NCBI RefSeq assembly: GCF_900108335.1
Contig: NZ_FNVT01000024.1
Coordinates: forward strand, 1 to 64,000
Reading direction: 5' to 3'
Origin: Nonomuraea solani
Lineage (GTDB): Bacteria; Actinomycetota; Actinomycetes; Streptosporangiales; Streptosporangiaceae
Length of the DNA: 64,000 bases
Positions 15,721 through 24,322 of this stretch are shown one piece after another; position 1 is the first letter of the stretch; every line of letters begins with the position of its first letter. The notes beneath the pieces are model-generated. The model saw only the letters and a list, made by a program, of their open reading frames with translations. It was not told the origin of the DNA and searched no databases. A program made the translations under genes and the position numbers.

Positions 15721-16971
15721 ATGATGAGAACCCGCAGGGCCGCCGCGCTGGGCGGCCTCGTCTGCGTCTCCATGCTCCTGGCCGCCGGCTGCGGCAAGGG
15801 CTTCGAGGACGCCCCCGCCCAGTCCGCCCAGCAGACCGCCGGGCCCGCCAAGCTGGAGATCCTCATCGGCTCCTCCGGCGAGGCCGAGACCGCAGCCGTC
15901 AAGCAGGCGGCCCAGACATGGGCCTCCGCGACCGGCGCCACGGCGACCGTGACCCCGGCCCAGGAGCTGCAGCAGCAGCTCGGCCAGGCGTTCGCAGGCG
16001 ACGATCCGCCGGACGTCTTCTACGTGGACGCCGTGCGCTTCGCCGACTACGCCAGTGTGGGCGCGCTCGAACCGTACGCGGACAAGATCAGCCGGCCGGA
16101 CGACTTCTATCCGACCCTGCGCACGGCGTTCACCTACAACGGGAAGTTCTACTGCGCGCCCAAGGACTTCTCCACCCTGGCCCTGATCGTCAACCAGGAC
16201 CTGTGGTCGAAGGCCGGACTGACCGACGCCGACGTGCCGGCCACGTGGGAGCAGCTCACGTCGGTGAGCGAGAAGCTCAAGGCGAAGGGCGTCACGCCGC
16301 TGGCGCTGGGCGACACCCGCGACCGCATCGGCGCGTTCATGGTGCAGTCCGGCGGCTGGATCACCAGCCCCGACGGCAAGCAGGCCACCGCCGACAGCCC
16401 GCAGAACGTGGCGGCGCTCGAGTACGTGCGGACGCTGCTGGACGACGAGCTGGCCCGCTACCCGAGTCAGCTCGACGCGGGCTGGGCCGGAGAGGCGTTC
16501 GGCAAGGGCAAGGTCGCCATGACGATCGAGGGCAACTGGATCAAGGGCGCGCTCAAGGCGGACTTCCCCGACGTCAAGTACACCGCGTACGAGCTGCCCG
16601 CCGGCCCCAAGGGCAAGGGCACGCTGTCGTTCACCACGTGCTGGGGAATCTCGGCCAAGAGCCCGTACAAGGAGCAGGCGATCGCGTTCGTCGAGGCGAT
16701 GGTCAAGGCCGACCAGCAGCTGGCCTTCGCCAAGGCGTTCGGTGTCATGCCGTCGCGGGAGTCGGCCAAGAGCGCCTACACCGCCGAGTTCCCGGCCGAC
16801 GCGCCCTTCGTCAACGGCGCCGAATACGCCCAGGGTCCCGTCAACGCGCCCAAGATGGACAGCGTCCTGGCCGACTTCGACACCGGCCTGCAGAAGCTGA
16901 CCTCGCAGGCGCCGAAGGCGCTGCTGCAGCGGGTGCAGAAGAACACCCGGGCCGCGCTCGGCACGTCATGA
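15721..16971 (+). CDS. ABC sugar transporter, substrate-binding lipoprotein
   Basis: 416 residues with a lipoprotein signal peptide and lipobox LLAAGC, then a family-1 extracellular solute-binding fold (LEILIGSSG, DDPPDVFYVDAVRFADYAS, VAMTIEGNW). It delivers a sugar, probably an oligosaccharide, to the two permeases encoded next. I chose the ATG at 15721 with AGGA upstream; an in-frame start at 15685 would overlap the lacI stop and add residues before the signal peptide. The stop overlaps the first permease start (ATGA). No ATPase gene is present in the operon, so a shared MsiK-type ATPase is expected. Confidence 0.92.
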   Translation: MMRTRRAAALGGLVCVSMLLAAGCGKGFEDAPAQSAQQTAGPAKLEILIGSSGEAETAAVKQAAQTWASATGATATVTPAQELQQQLGQAFAGDDPPDVFYVDAVRFADYASVGALEPYADKISRPDDFYPTLRTAFTYNGKFYCAPKDFSTLALIVNQDLWSKAGLTDADVPATWEQLTSVSEKLKAKGVTPLALGDTRDRIGAFMVQSGGWITSPDGKQATADSPQNVAALEYVRTLLDDELARYPSQLDAGWAGEAFGKGKVAMTIEGNWIKGALKADFPDVKYTAYELPAGPKGKGTLSFTTCWGISAKSPYKEQAIAFVEAMVKADQQLAFAKAFGVMPSRESAKSAYTAEFPADAPFVNGAEYAQGPVNAPKMDSVLADFDTGLQKLTSQAPKALLQRVQKNTRAALGTS

Positions 16972-18002
16972 CCGCCCGCAGGCCCGGTGCCGCGCGGGAG
17001 GTCCTGGCCGGGTGGCTGTTCGTGGCGCCGGTCGTGGTGATCCTCGGGTTGTTCATGCTGGCGCCGATCCTCATGGCCATGTGGGTGAGCCTGACGGACT
17101 GGAACGGGCAGGGCAGCCCGTTCCGGGCCGGCGTCCCCTTCGTGGGAGTCGACAACTACACCCGCCTGTTCACCGAGGACGGGCTGGCCCGGCAGGACTT
17201 CATGACCAGCGTGCGCAACAACGTCTACTACGTGGCCATCGTGGTGCCTGTACAGACGGTGCTGGCCCTGGGCCTCGCCCTGATCGTCAACGCCCGGCTG
17301 CTGAAGGGGAAGGCGTTCTTCCGCGCGGCGTTCTTCTTCCCTTCGGTGACCAGTTCGGTGGCCATCAGCGTGGTGTTCCTGTTCGTGTTCGCCAACTCGG
17401 GGGCGGTCAACGGCCTGCTGGCGCTGTTCGGCGTGGACGGGCCGCAGTGGTTCGCGGACTCGCGGGGCGTGCTGCATCTGGCGATGGGCGCGGTGGGGCT
17501 GGTCGATCCGGCCACCCCGCCGGACGCGCTGACGAGCGGCGGGCCGTTCGGGCTGTCGTGGTGGGAGTGGCTGTCCGGGCCCAGCGTCGCGATGACGACG
17601 ATCATCATGCTCGTCGTGTGGACCACGTCGGGGACGTTCATGCTCATGTTCCTGGCGGCGCTGCAGGACGTGCCGGTGTCGCTGGAGGAGGCGGCCATGC
17701 TGGACGGGGCCGGGCGGTGGAACGTGTTCCGCCATGTGACGCTGCCGCTGCTGCGGCCGACCATGTTCCTGGTGCTGACGCTCGGGCTGATCGCGACGTG
17801 GCAGGTCTTCGACCAGGTCTACGTGATGAGTCAGGGCAACCCGGCCAAGACCACGCTCACCCCGGCGTTCCTGTCGTACCAGACCGCTTTCCGCAACTTC
17901 GAGTACGGCTCCGGCACGGCCATCTCGTTCGTGCTGTTCGCCATCATCGTGCTGCTCACCCTGGTCCAGCGGTGGGTCATGAGAGAGAGGCGTCCGGCAT
18001 GA
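16968..18002 (+). CDS. ABC sugar transporter permease (MalF-type)
   Basis: 344-residue membrane protein with about six to eight helices. The cytoplasmic coupling motif EEAAMLDGAGRWNVFRHVTLP is the EAA loop of sugar permeases. An insertion of about 55 residues between helices 3 and 4 (QWFADSRGVLHLA to WWEWLSGPS) makes it longer than typical MalF-like partners. Starts overlap the binding-protein stop and the second-permease start by four bases each. Confidence 0.93.
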   Translation: MTARRPGAAREVLAGWLFVAPVVVILGLFMLAPILMAMWVSLTDWNGQGSPFRAGVPFVGVDNYTRLFTEDGLARQDFMTSVRNNVYYVAIVVPVQTVLALGLALIVNARLLKGKAFFRAAFFFPSVTSSVAISVVFLFVFANSGAVNGLLALFGVDGPQWFADSRGVLHLAMGAVGLVDPATPPDALTSGGPFGLSWWEWLSGPSVAMTTIIMLVVWTTSGTFMLMFLAALQDVPVSLEEAAMLDGAGRWNVFRHVTLPLLRPTMFLVLTLGLIATWQVFDQVYVMSQGNPAKTTLTPAFLSYQTAFRNFEYGSGTAISFVLFAIIVLLTLVQRWVMRERRPA

Positions 18003-18844
18003 GCCGCCGCGAACCGCGCACGCTGGCCTCGACGTTCGCCGGCTACTTCATCCTGGTCTTCTTCGCGCTGGTGTTCCTGTACCCGTTCGTCATCCAGATC
18101 GCCACCTCCTTCAAGACCGAGCCGGACGCGGCGGCCCACCCTCTGTCGCCCATCCCGGACCCCGCCACCCTGGACGGGTACGCGAAGGTGTTCGCCGGCA
18201 CCGACCTGCCGCTGTGGCTGGGCAACTCGGTGCTGGTGACGGTCATCGTGACGGTGCTGCGGGTGCTGGTGGACTCCATGGCCGGCTACGCCCTGGCCCG
18301 GCTGCGCTTCGGCGGGCGGCGGGCGCTGTTCGCGGCGATCGTGGCCATCATGGCGGTGCCCGGCGTGGTGCTGTTCATCCCGAAGTTCCTGGTGCTGAAC
18401 CAGCTCGGCCTGTACGACAGCTACACCGCCCTCATCCTGCCGGTGATCGCGGACGCGGCCGGGGTGTTCATCATGAAGCAGTTCTTCGAGTCGATCCCGC
18501 GCACCGTGGAGGAGGCCGCGCGGGTGGACGGGGCCGGCATCTTCCGCACCTTCTGGTCCGTGGTGCTGCCGATGGCCCGGCCCGCGCTGATCACCCTCAC
18601 CATCATCTCCTTCCAGGGCACCTGGAACGAGTTCCCGCACAGCCTGGTCGCGGTCCAGGACCCGTCGCTGTTCACGCTGCCGCGCGGGCTGGCCGACCTG
18701 GTGAGCGGGTCGCTGGGCAAGGGCACCCAGTATCCGCTCAAGCTGGGGGCGGCGGTGCTGGCGACCGTACCGGTTGCCGTGGTGTTCGTGGTGTTCCAGC
18801 GGTACTTCGTACGCGGGGCGAACGAAGGGGCGGAAAAGGGGTGA
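17999..18844 (+). CDS. ABC sugar transporter permease (MalG-type)
   Basis: 281-residue permease with six helices and the EAA loop EEAARVDGAGIFRTFWSVVLP. The N-terminal segment with YFILVFFALVFLYPFV and the periplasmic loop containing TSFKTEPD are usual for MalG-type subunits. It completes the importer with the genes at 15721 and 16968. The start overlaps the stop of the first permease. Confidence 0.93.
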   Translation: MSRREPRTLASTFAGYFILVFFALVFLYPFVIQIATSFKTEPDAAAHPLSPIPDPATLDGYAKVFAGTDLPLWLGNSVLVTVIVTVLRVLVDSMAGYALARLRFGGRRALFAAIVAIMAVPGVVLFIPKFLVLNQLGLYDSYTALILPVIADAAGVFIMKQFFESIPRTVEEAARVDGAGIFRTFWSVVLPMARPALITLTIISFQGTWNEFPHSLVAVQDPSLFTLPRGLADLVSGSLGKGTQYPLKLGAAVLATVPVAVVFVVFQRYFVRGANEGAEKG

Positions 18845-19033
18845 CCGGATGAACGGTGGAATCGTCGCCGGTCCGGATGACGCCGGCATTCGTCCCGACG
18901 ACCACCGACCGCTCACCCACCGCGCTCAGCCGATCCTACGCCGCCGCGCGTCGCGCCGTTTCGTTACGAACCCATCACATTGCGTACGCGGGTGGAACTT
19001 CACAGCTCAACCGGACGATGTTCCGGACGAGCC

Positions 19034-19795
19034 GTGAAAGGGCGATGGAAGGACATCGCCGGACAGCTCGGCGACCGGCTTCGGGGCCGCGTGCCCGTGG
19101 CGCACAACTTCGGCTTCGACCTCGGTTTCCTCGAGTACGAGTTCGCTCAGGCAGGCGTGTCGATACCCGATCTCGCAGCCCGCGACACCCATTTTCTCGC
19201 CCGGCTCCTGGATCGGCTGCCTCGCGCCTCCGACACCGTCCGGGCGGACCCCTATTTCGCCCTGCTCGATCAGGTGCTTCTCGATCACCACATCTCCGCC
19301 ACCGAAGCCGGCGCGCTGATCGCCCTGGCCGCCCGGCTCGACCTGAGCCGCGCCGACGCCGTCGGCCTGCACCACGAGTACCTGAACGCGCCGGCCCACG
19401 CGGCCAAGGCGGACGGCATCGTCACACCCGCCGAACGCCACGAGCTCGACCTCGTCGCCGCTCTGCTCGATCTTCCATCCACAGCGGTCGAAACCGCGCC
19501 GGCGACGGCCGTGGCACCTCAGCACTTGGCGGCTCCTGGCGGTTTCCGCCTCCGGCCGGGCGATCTCGTCGTGTTCACCGGAGAGATGGAGGGCGGACGT
19601 GAGACGTGGGAGGAGCGAGCGCGCCAGGCCGGCTACGTCGCCCACACCGGCGTCACCAAACGTGTCCGGCTGCTGGTCGCCGCCGATCCCGACACGATGT
19701 CCGGCAAGGCGCGCAAGGCTCGCGCCTACGGCATCCCCATCGTCACACCGGACGCCTTCGCGCGCATGAGCACCTCATCCGAGGAGCCCGGGTAG
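19034..19795 (+). pseudogene. Exonuclease-BRCT protein, 5'-truncated
   Basis: The frame encodes the second half of a DEDD-type exonuclease domain (RGRVPVAHNFGFDLGFLEYEF is the ExoII region), a linker (residues about 120-175) and a C-terminal BRCT domain (GDLVVFTGEM, then RARQAGYVAHTGVTKRV and MSGKARKARAYGIPIVT). The ExoI motif with the first two catalytic acids (D-x-E-T/S) is absent and no coding signal for it exists upstream. The GTG at 19034 or an earlier start at 18980 could still give a protein, but it could not bind catalytic metal normally. Full-length relatives in actinomycetes are about 100 residues longer at the N-terminus. Confidence 0.65.
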
Positions 19796-19822
19796 GGCAG
19801 GCGCGTGGCCGGTCGGTCCGGT

Positions 19823-20059
19823 TCACGAATCGCAGGCGACTTCGGTCGTATGGCCGCCGTGCTTTTCGGCGCTCGCGCGCGGGTCGTCGGTCTTGAGAGC
19901 CGTCAGGATGCGATCGGCCTGGACCTGGGCGGGTTCATCGGTGACCGGGACGCGCAGTCGATACTGCGCGTGCTCCATCGCGCGGCCGTGCCGCTCCCAG
20001 TAGTCCCAGCTGAACACCGCCCCCACGCGAGTGCAATTGATGGTGAATTCGCTCAAGCC
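19823..20059 (-). pseudogene. Unrecognised coding remnant
   Basis: A minus-strand frame with good actinomycete codon use reads SEFTINCTRVGAVFSWDYWE, then ERHGRAMEHAQYRLRVPV and a polar tail ending TTEVACDS. It has no proper start near it and enters the amidohydrolase 3' end in another frame. It looks like the C-terminal piece of a lost gene, but I do not recognise the family. Confidence 0.3.
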
Positions 20060-20079
20060 GATAGACGCCGCCGGAACGG

Positions 20080-20979
20080 TCACAAGCGATAGACCCGGGT
20101 GGCCGTGGCGGCGAAGACGTCCCGGATCTCGCGTTCGGATCGGCCGGAGAGCGCGTCCTGCCAGGTGGTGACAAGGGTGGCCAGGTCGGTCCAGAGTTTC
20201 TCGATCGGGAAGTTGCTGCCCCACATGCAGCGGCCGGAGCCGAACAGCTCCAGGCAGGTGGCCGCCACCCTGTCGATCAGCGGCCGGTCCACGCGGTGCA
20301 CGAAGGTGCCCTGACCGGTCAGCTTCACCACGACGTTGGGCCGTTCGGCCAGGAGGCGCAGGCCGTGGGTCCACTCGGCGACGGTCCCGGGGTCCGAGTC
20401 CACCGGCATTCCGGCGTGGACGAGCACGAAGGTGACGTCGGGGAAGTCGGACACCAGGGCCGCGGCGTCGGCCATCTGCGCGGGGAACACCTGCAGCTCG
20501 AACAGCCAGCCGAGGTCGGCGAGCGCGGCGATGTTGCGCCGGAAGACGGGGTCCTTCATCCGGTCGGGGGCGGCGGCGAAGCGGAACTCCGGCCGCTCGT
20601 GCCAGTGCAGTTGCAGGCGGGTGCCGCGGACGAGCGGGGTGACGGCGGCCTGGCGGCGCATGACGCCGGCCGCGCCCTCGTCGAACAGGTCGGCCGAGCC
20701 CACCACGGCGGTGGGCCAGCCGGTCTCGGCGTGTACGTCGCGCAGCCAGCGCACCTCGTCCACGCTGCGGTCGAGCGGCCAGTTGGCCTGGACGTAGACG
20801 GCCGAGGCGATGCCGGCGGCGGTGGCCTCCGCGACGTACTCGGGCGCGAGATAGTCACGGCGGATCGGCTCGTACGGGCCGAAGATACGCGGCACCATCT
20901 CCCCCCGCAGCCAGGGCAGGTCGGCGGCGCGCCAGATGTGGTGGTGCGCGTCGACGATTTCGGCAGGGGCATCGGTCAT
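20080..20979 (-). CDS. Amidohydrolase 2 family metal-dependent hydrolase (TIM barrel)
   Basis: 299 residues beginning with the metal-binding VDAHHHIW (His12 and His14), followed by the barrel elements YVQANWP, TRLQLHWH, FVLVHAGMP (metal or substrate histidine), VVVKLTGQG and MWGSNFPIEK (the C-terminal aspartate/asparagine region). This is the family of lactone and 2-pyrone hydrolases such as L-fuconolactonase and 2-pyrone-4,6-dicarboxylate lactonase. It is the last gene of the molybdenum-hydroxylase operon; its ATG overlaps the VWA gene stop. It may open a ring produced by the hydroxylase; this is inference from context. Confidence 0.88.
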   Translation of the reverse strand: MTDAPAEIVDAHHHIWRAADLPWLRGEMVPRIFGPYEPIRRDYLAPEYVAEATAAGIASAVYVQANWPLDRSVDEVRWLRDVHAETGWPTAVVGSADLFDEGAAGVMRRQAAVTPLVRGTRLQLHWHERPEFRFAAAPDRMKDPVFRRNIAALADLGWLFELQVFPAQMADAAALVSDFPDVTFVLVHAGMPVDSDPGTVAEWTHGLRLLAERPNVVVKLTGQGTFVHRVDRPLIDRVAATCLELFGSGRCMWGSNFPIEKLWTDLATLVTTWQDALSGRSEREIRDVFAATATRVYRL

Positions 20980-22157
20980 GGCGTCGTTCCCTGGGGTCGC
21001 GGGGTGGACCAGCGTCTCGCCGCGAGGTGGCGGGGGCCGGACAGGACGGCGGGGAGGCGGCGTACCTCCTCCAGCGCGGTGCGCAGATCCCGGACGCCGC
21101 CGAGGTGGTCGAGGCTCGGGAGCTGGGCGGCCATGGCACGCGTGACGGGGCGATAGGCCGGCGAACAGGCGAGCGGGGACCACCAGACGAGCCGGTGGCC
21201 GAGCCGCGACAGGCGGGCCGTGGCACGCACCATGGGGACGTGGTCGCCGCGTTCGAGCCCGTCGGAGAGCACGATCACGAGGGCGCCGCGGGCGAGCGCC
21301 ACGAAGCGCGGGTTGCCCAGGAAGTGTTCCAGGGCGGCGCCGATCGCCGTACCGCCGTCGGCGTCGGTGACCAGCCTCGACACGGCGCGCAGGGCCTGGT
21401 CGGCGTGCGGGTGCGCGAGCGCGGCGGTGATCCGGGTGAGCCGGGTGCCGAAGGTGAACACCTCGGTACGGGCCGGCGCCGCGCGCAGCGCGGTGTGCGC
21501 GGCGCGGAGCAGCTCCGGGGTGTGCTGCCGGAGCGAGCCGGAGACGTCGATGAGGATCAGCAGGCGGCGCGGGCGCGGCGGGCGGGCGAGGTGGCGCAGC
21601 TCGATGATCTCCCCGTGCTGGCGGAGGGCTCGCCGCCACGCGTCCCGCACGTCCAGCCGGTCCCCCGACCGGGCCGGGCGCCGCCGCCGGGACGGGACCG
21701 CGGGCAGCACGGCGGGCCAGGCGGCTTCGAGTGCGCGCATGTACGCGGCCCGGTGCTCGCCGGTGCGGCCGAAGTCGCGGGTGCCGTACGTGCTCAGCGT
21801 GCCGGCCTCGATGCCGTCGCCCGGCCGTGCCTCCTGGGGCGGCGGGTCGTCGTCGCCGGGGCCGCCGGGGGACGGCGCGGCGCCCTCGTCCGCTTCGAGC
21901 GGCGGGTCGGCGGGGCCGGGGCCGCCCTGCCGGAACCAGGCGTCGAAGACGCGGTCGAAGGCGGGCAGATCGCCCACGTCCTGGAGCAGGGTGATCCGGG
22001 CGTACCAGTACAGGGCGGTCAGGCCAGGTGGAGGGGAGTCGGCGATCGTGCGCAGCAGGTCGGCTCGCTTGGTGGGCGCGGCGGGCACGCCGGCATCGCG
22101 CAGCGCGCTCAAAAATCCCCACAAATGGTCCGCCGCGAGCCTAGGAGGGTCAGGCAT
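20976..22157 (-). CDS. VWA-domain protein, CoxE-like
   Basis: 393 residues. A helical N-terminal half with a Gly/Pro-rich acidic stretch (about 80-115) leads to a von Willebrand A domain with the MIDAS motif DVSGS in LLILIDVSGSLRQ and the second site DADGGTAIGAAL. CoxE-type proteins work with a MoxR AAA ATPase to mature molybdenum hydroxylases. The ATPase gene overlaps it by eight bases upstream, and the hydroxylase subunits lie further upstream in the same operon. The stop overlaps the amidohydrolase start. Confidence 0.9.
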   Translation of the reverse strand: MPDPPRLAADHLWGFLSALRDAGVPAAPTKRADLLRTIADSPPPGLTALYWYARITLLQDVGDLPAFDRVFDAWFRQGGPGPADPPLEADEGAAPSPGGPGDDDPPPQEARPGDGIEAGTLSTYGTRDFGRTGEHRAAYMRALEAAWPAVLPAVPSRRRRPARSGDRLDVRDAWRRALRQHGEIIELRHLARPPRPRRLLILIDVSGSLRQHTPELLRAAHTALRAAPARTEVFTFGTRLTRITAALAHPHADQALRAVSRLVTDADGGTAIGAALEHFLGNPRFVALARGALVIVLSDGLERGDHVPMVRATARLSRLGHRLVWWSPLACSPAYRPVTRAMAAQLPSLDHLGGVRDLRTALEEVRRLPAVLSGPRHLAARRWSTPRPQGTTP

Positions 22158-23010
22158 CGTCGAAGATCTCCTCCGCGTGGGCCAGGAGCAGCCGGGTGTC
22201 CTCCTCGTCCTTGATCAGCAGGCCGAGCGCCCGGCGCAGCGCCACCGGCCACGGGCTGCCGCCCTCGGCGAGCGCCATCGCGCCGCGCCCCCACTCCACC
22301 GACTCGGCGATGCCGGGCCGCTTGAGCAGCGGCAACCGGCGTACCCGCTGCACCGCCCGTACCAGCCCCTCCGCCGCCCGCTCCTCCATCCCGGGAACCG
22401 CCGCCCGCAGGATCGCCCGCTCCCGGCCGGGCTCGGGAAAGGCGATCCAGTGGTAGAGGCAGCGCCGTTTGAGCGCGTCGTGGAGTTCGCGGGTGCGGTT
22501 GGAGGTCAGCACCACGATCGGCGGCGTACGCGCCCGTACCGTGCCCAGCTCCGGGATCGTGATCTGGAAGTCGCCCAGGAACTCCAGCAGGAACGCCTCG
22601 AACTCGCTGTCGGCCCGGTCGATCTCGTCGATCAGCAGCACCACGCCCCGCTCGGACTGTACGGCGCGCAGCAGCGGCCGCCGCAGCAGGAACTCCTCCC
22701 GGTACAGGTCGCCGACGTCCTGGCCACGGCTCTCCGCCACCCGGACTTGGAGGAGCTGCTTGGGATAGTCCCACTCGTACAGGGCCTGGCCGGAGTCCAG
22801 TCCCTCGAAGCACTGCAGGCGGATCAGGTCCAGGCCGGTGACGCGCGACAGCACGGAGGCGACCTCGGTCTTGCCGACGCCGGGCTCGCCCTCCAGCAGC
22901 AGCGGCCGGCCCAGCCGCAGCGCCAGGTGGATGGCCGTGCACAGCCCCTCGTCCGCGAAGTACCCCTTCCCCTCCAGCGCCACGGCCAGCCGGCCGGGGT
23001 CGAGGGTCAC
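22150..23010 (-). CDS. MoxR-family AAA+ ATPase, CoxD-like
   Basis: 286 residues. Walker A is GEPGVGKTE, Walker B is VVLLIDEIDRAD, sensor 1 is VVLTSNRTRELHDALKRRC, and the arginine finger region follows. This matches the CoxD subgroup that matures aldehyde/CO/xanthine dehydrogenase-type enzymes with a VWA partner. The GTG at 23010 overlaps the EthD-like gene stop by GTGA; longer readings go through that gene in another frame. Confidence 0.92.
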   Translation of the reverse strand: MTLDPGRLAVALEGKGYFADEGLCTAIHLALRLGRPLLLEGEPGVGKTEVASVLSRVTGLDLIRLQCFEGLDSGQALYEWDYPKQLLQVRVAESRGQDVGDLYREEFLLRRPLLRAVQSERGVVLLIDEIDRADSEFEAFLLEFLGDFQITIPELGTVRARTPPIVVLTSNRTRELHDALKRRCLYHWIAFPEPGRERAILRAAVPGMEERAAEGLVRAVQRVRRLPLLKRPGIAESVEWGRGAMALAEGGSPWPVALRRALGLLIKDEEDTRLLLAHAEEIFDDA

Positions 23011-23309
23011 AACTGCGCGTGCTCGGTGGTCAGCAGGTGGACGCGCTGGGAGGTGTGCGCGGCGGCGTCGGCCGCCGCGGCCTTGCCGTGCTCGGAGCCG
23101 AACGCGGCGGCGCGGGCGTCCTCGTCGTCGAAGTACAGCTCGTTCACCGAGTCGTACGCCCCGCCGTCGCCGTTGGTCACGCTGACCGTGTACTTCCGCA
23201 GGCCGGGCAGCTTCCTGGCGAACTCGACGTGCTCCTCCACCACCCACTTCGCGAACTCCTCGTGGGACAGGCCCTCGGCACGCTTGAGCAGCGAGACGAC
23301 TTTCAGCAT
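23007..23309 (-). CDS. EthD-family small dimeric alpha/beta-barrel protein
   Basis: 100 residues with the ferredoxin-like EthD fold: MLKVVSLLKRAEGLSHEEFA, then EHVEFARKLPGLRKYTVSV and the C-terminal SQRVHLLTTEH. In other pathways EthD-like proteins support P450s or catalyse reactions on aromatic or quinone substrates; here its role is unknown. The ATG at 23309 follows GAGGAACC and overlaps the upstream hydroxylase gene by seven bases. Confidence 0.85.
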   Translation of the reverse strand: MLKVVSLLKRAEGLSHEEFAKWVVEEHVEFARKLPGLRKYTVSVTNGDGGAYDSVNELYFDDEDARAAAFGSEHGKAAAADAAAHTSQRVHLLTTEHAQL

Positions 23310-24322
23310 GGTTCCTCCGTCTTCAGGGCGTCCAGCCCTCGCAGGACGCGTTCGGGGGTGAAGGGCATCGACGTCAGGCGCACTCCGCAGGCGTCGAAGA
23401 TCGCGTTGGCGATGGCCGGGATCGGTGCGTTCGCCGTCATCTCGCCGATCCCTTTCGCGCCGTACGGCCCGTTCGCGGCCGGGCGCTCCAGGAACAGGCT
23501 GTGCTGAACCGGAATGTCGGCGGGTCCGGGCATCAGGTAGCCGGCGAAGTCGCGCGGCCCATGGTCGCGGACCGGGTAATAGGGCTCGGTGGTCTCGAAC
23601 AGGGCGTGCGACACGCCCATCCAGGCCCCGCCCTCGACCTGCTGCGTCGCCATGGCCGGGTTGAGCGCCCGGCCGATCTCGTAGGCGTTGTACAGCTCCA
23701 GCACCTCGACCACCCCGGTCTCGTCGTCCACCTCGACGACGGCGGCCGTGCACGCGTGCGCCTGGCAGGAGTCGGGGTCCATCTCCCCCGTCTCGGGCAC
23801 CGGCGCGTTCGGCTCCTTGAGGTAGATGCCGCGGCCGGAGATCGTCCGCCCGTGCTTGAAGTGCGCGGCCAGCGCCAGGTCGGTGATGTGGACGCGTTTC
23901 TCGTCCGAGCCTTTGAGCTTGATGAAGCCGGTGCCGTCGGTCTCCAGATCGCCGGCGTCGACCTCCAGCTCCTCGGCGGCGACCTCCAGCATCACGGCGC
24001 GCGCCTCGGCCGCGGCCATGATGACGGCGTTGCCGACGCGGTGGGTGCCGCGGCTGGCGAAGGTGCCCATGCAGTGCGGGCCGGTGTCGGTGTCGGCGGT
24101 GTCGACGAGCACGTTCTCCATCGGCAGGCCGAGCGTCTCCGCGGCGCACTGGGCGGCGATCGTCTTGATGCCCTGGCCCAGATCGACCGAGGACAGCGTG
24201 ATCACGAACGTGCCCGTCGTCGTGGCGTGGATCAGCGCCTGCGAGGGGTCGCCGCCCAGGTTCATGCCGGTCGGGTAGTTCACCGAGGCGTACCCGCGCC
24301 CGCGCAGCTTCGCCATCGTCAC
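23303..24322 (-). CDS. Molybdenum hydroxylase large subunit, C-terminal half (xanthine dehydrogenase family)
   Basis: 339 residues covering the second molybdopterin domain: SSVDLGQGIKTIAAQCAAE (Q-x-G region), HCMGTFASRGTH, VVEVLELYNAYEIGRALNP, and GAKGIGEMTANA with the catalytic Glu of the family. The N-terminal half is encoded separately at 24319. The start GTG at 24322 overlaps the stop of that gene by GTGA, and the codon use and motifs are intact, so this looks like a natural split into two subunits, as known for nicotinate dehydrogenase of Eubacterium barkeri, rather than a recent frameshift. Confidence 0.88.
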   Translation of the reverse strand: MTMAKLRGRGYASVNYPTGMNLGGDPSQALIHATTTGTFVITLSSVDLGQGIKTIAAQCAAETLGLPMENVLVDTADTDTGPHCMGTFASRGTHRVGNAVIMAAAEARAVMLEVAAEELEVDAGDLETDGTGFIKLKGSDEKRVHITDLALAAHFKHGRTISGRGIYLKEPNAPVPETGEMDPDSCQAHACTAAVVEVDDETGVVEVLELYNAYEIGRALNPAMATQQVEGGAWMGVSHALFETTEPYYPVRDHGPRDFAGYLMPGPADIPVQHSLFLERPAANGPYGAKGIGEMTANAPIPAIANAIFDACGVRLTSMPFTPERVLRGLDALKTEEPC

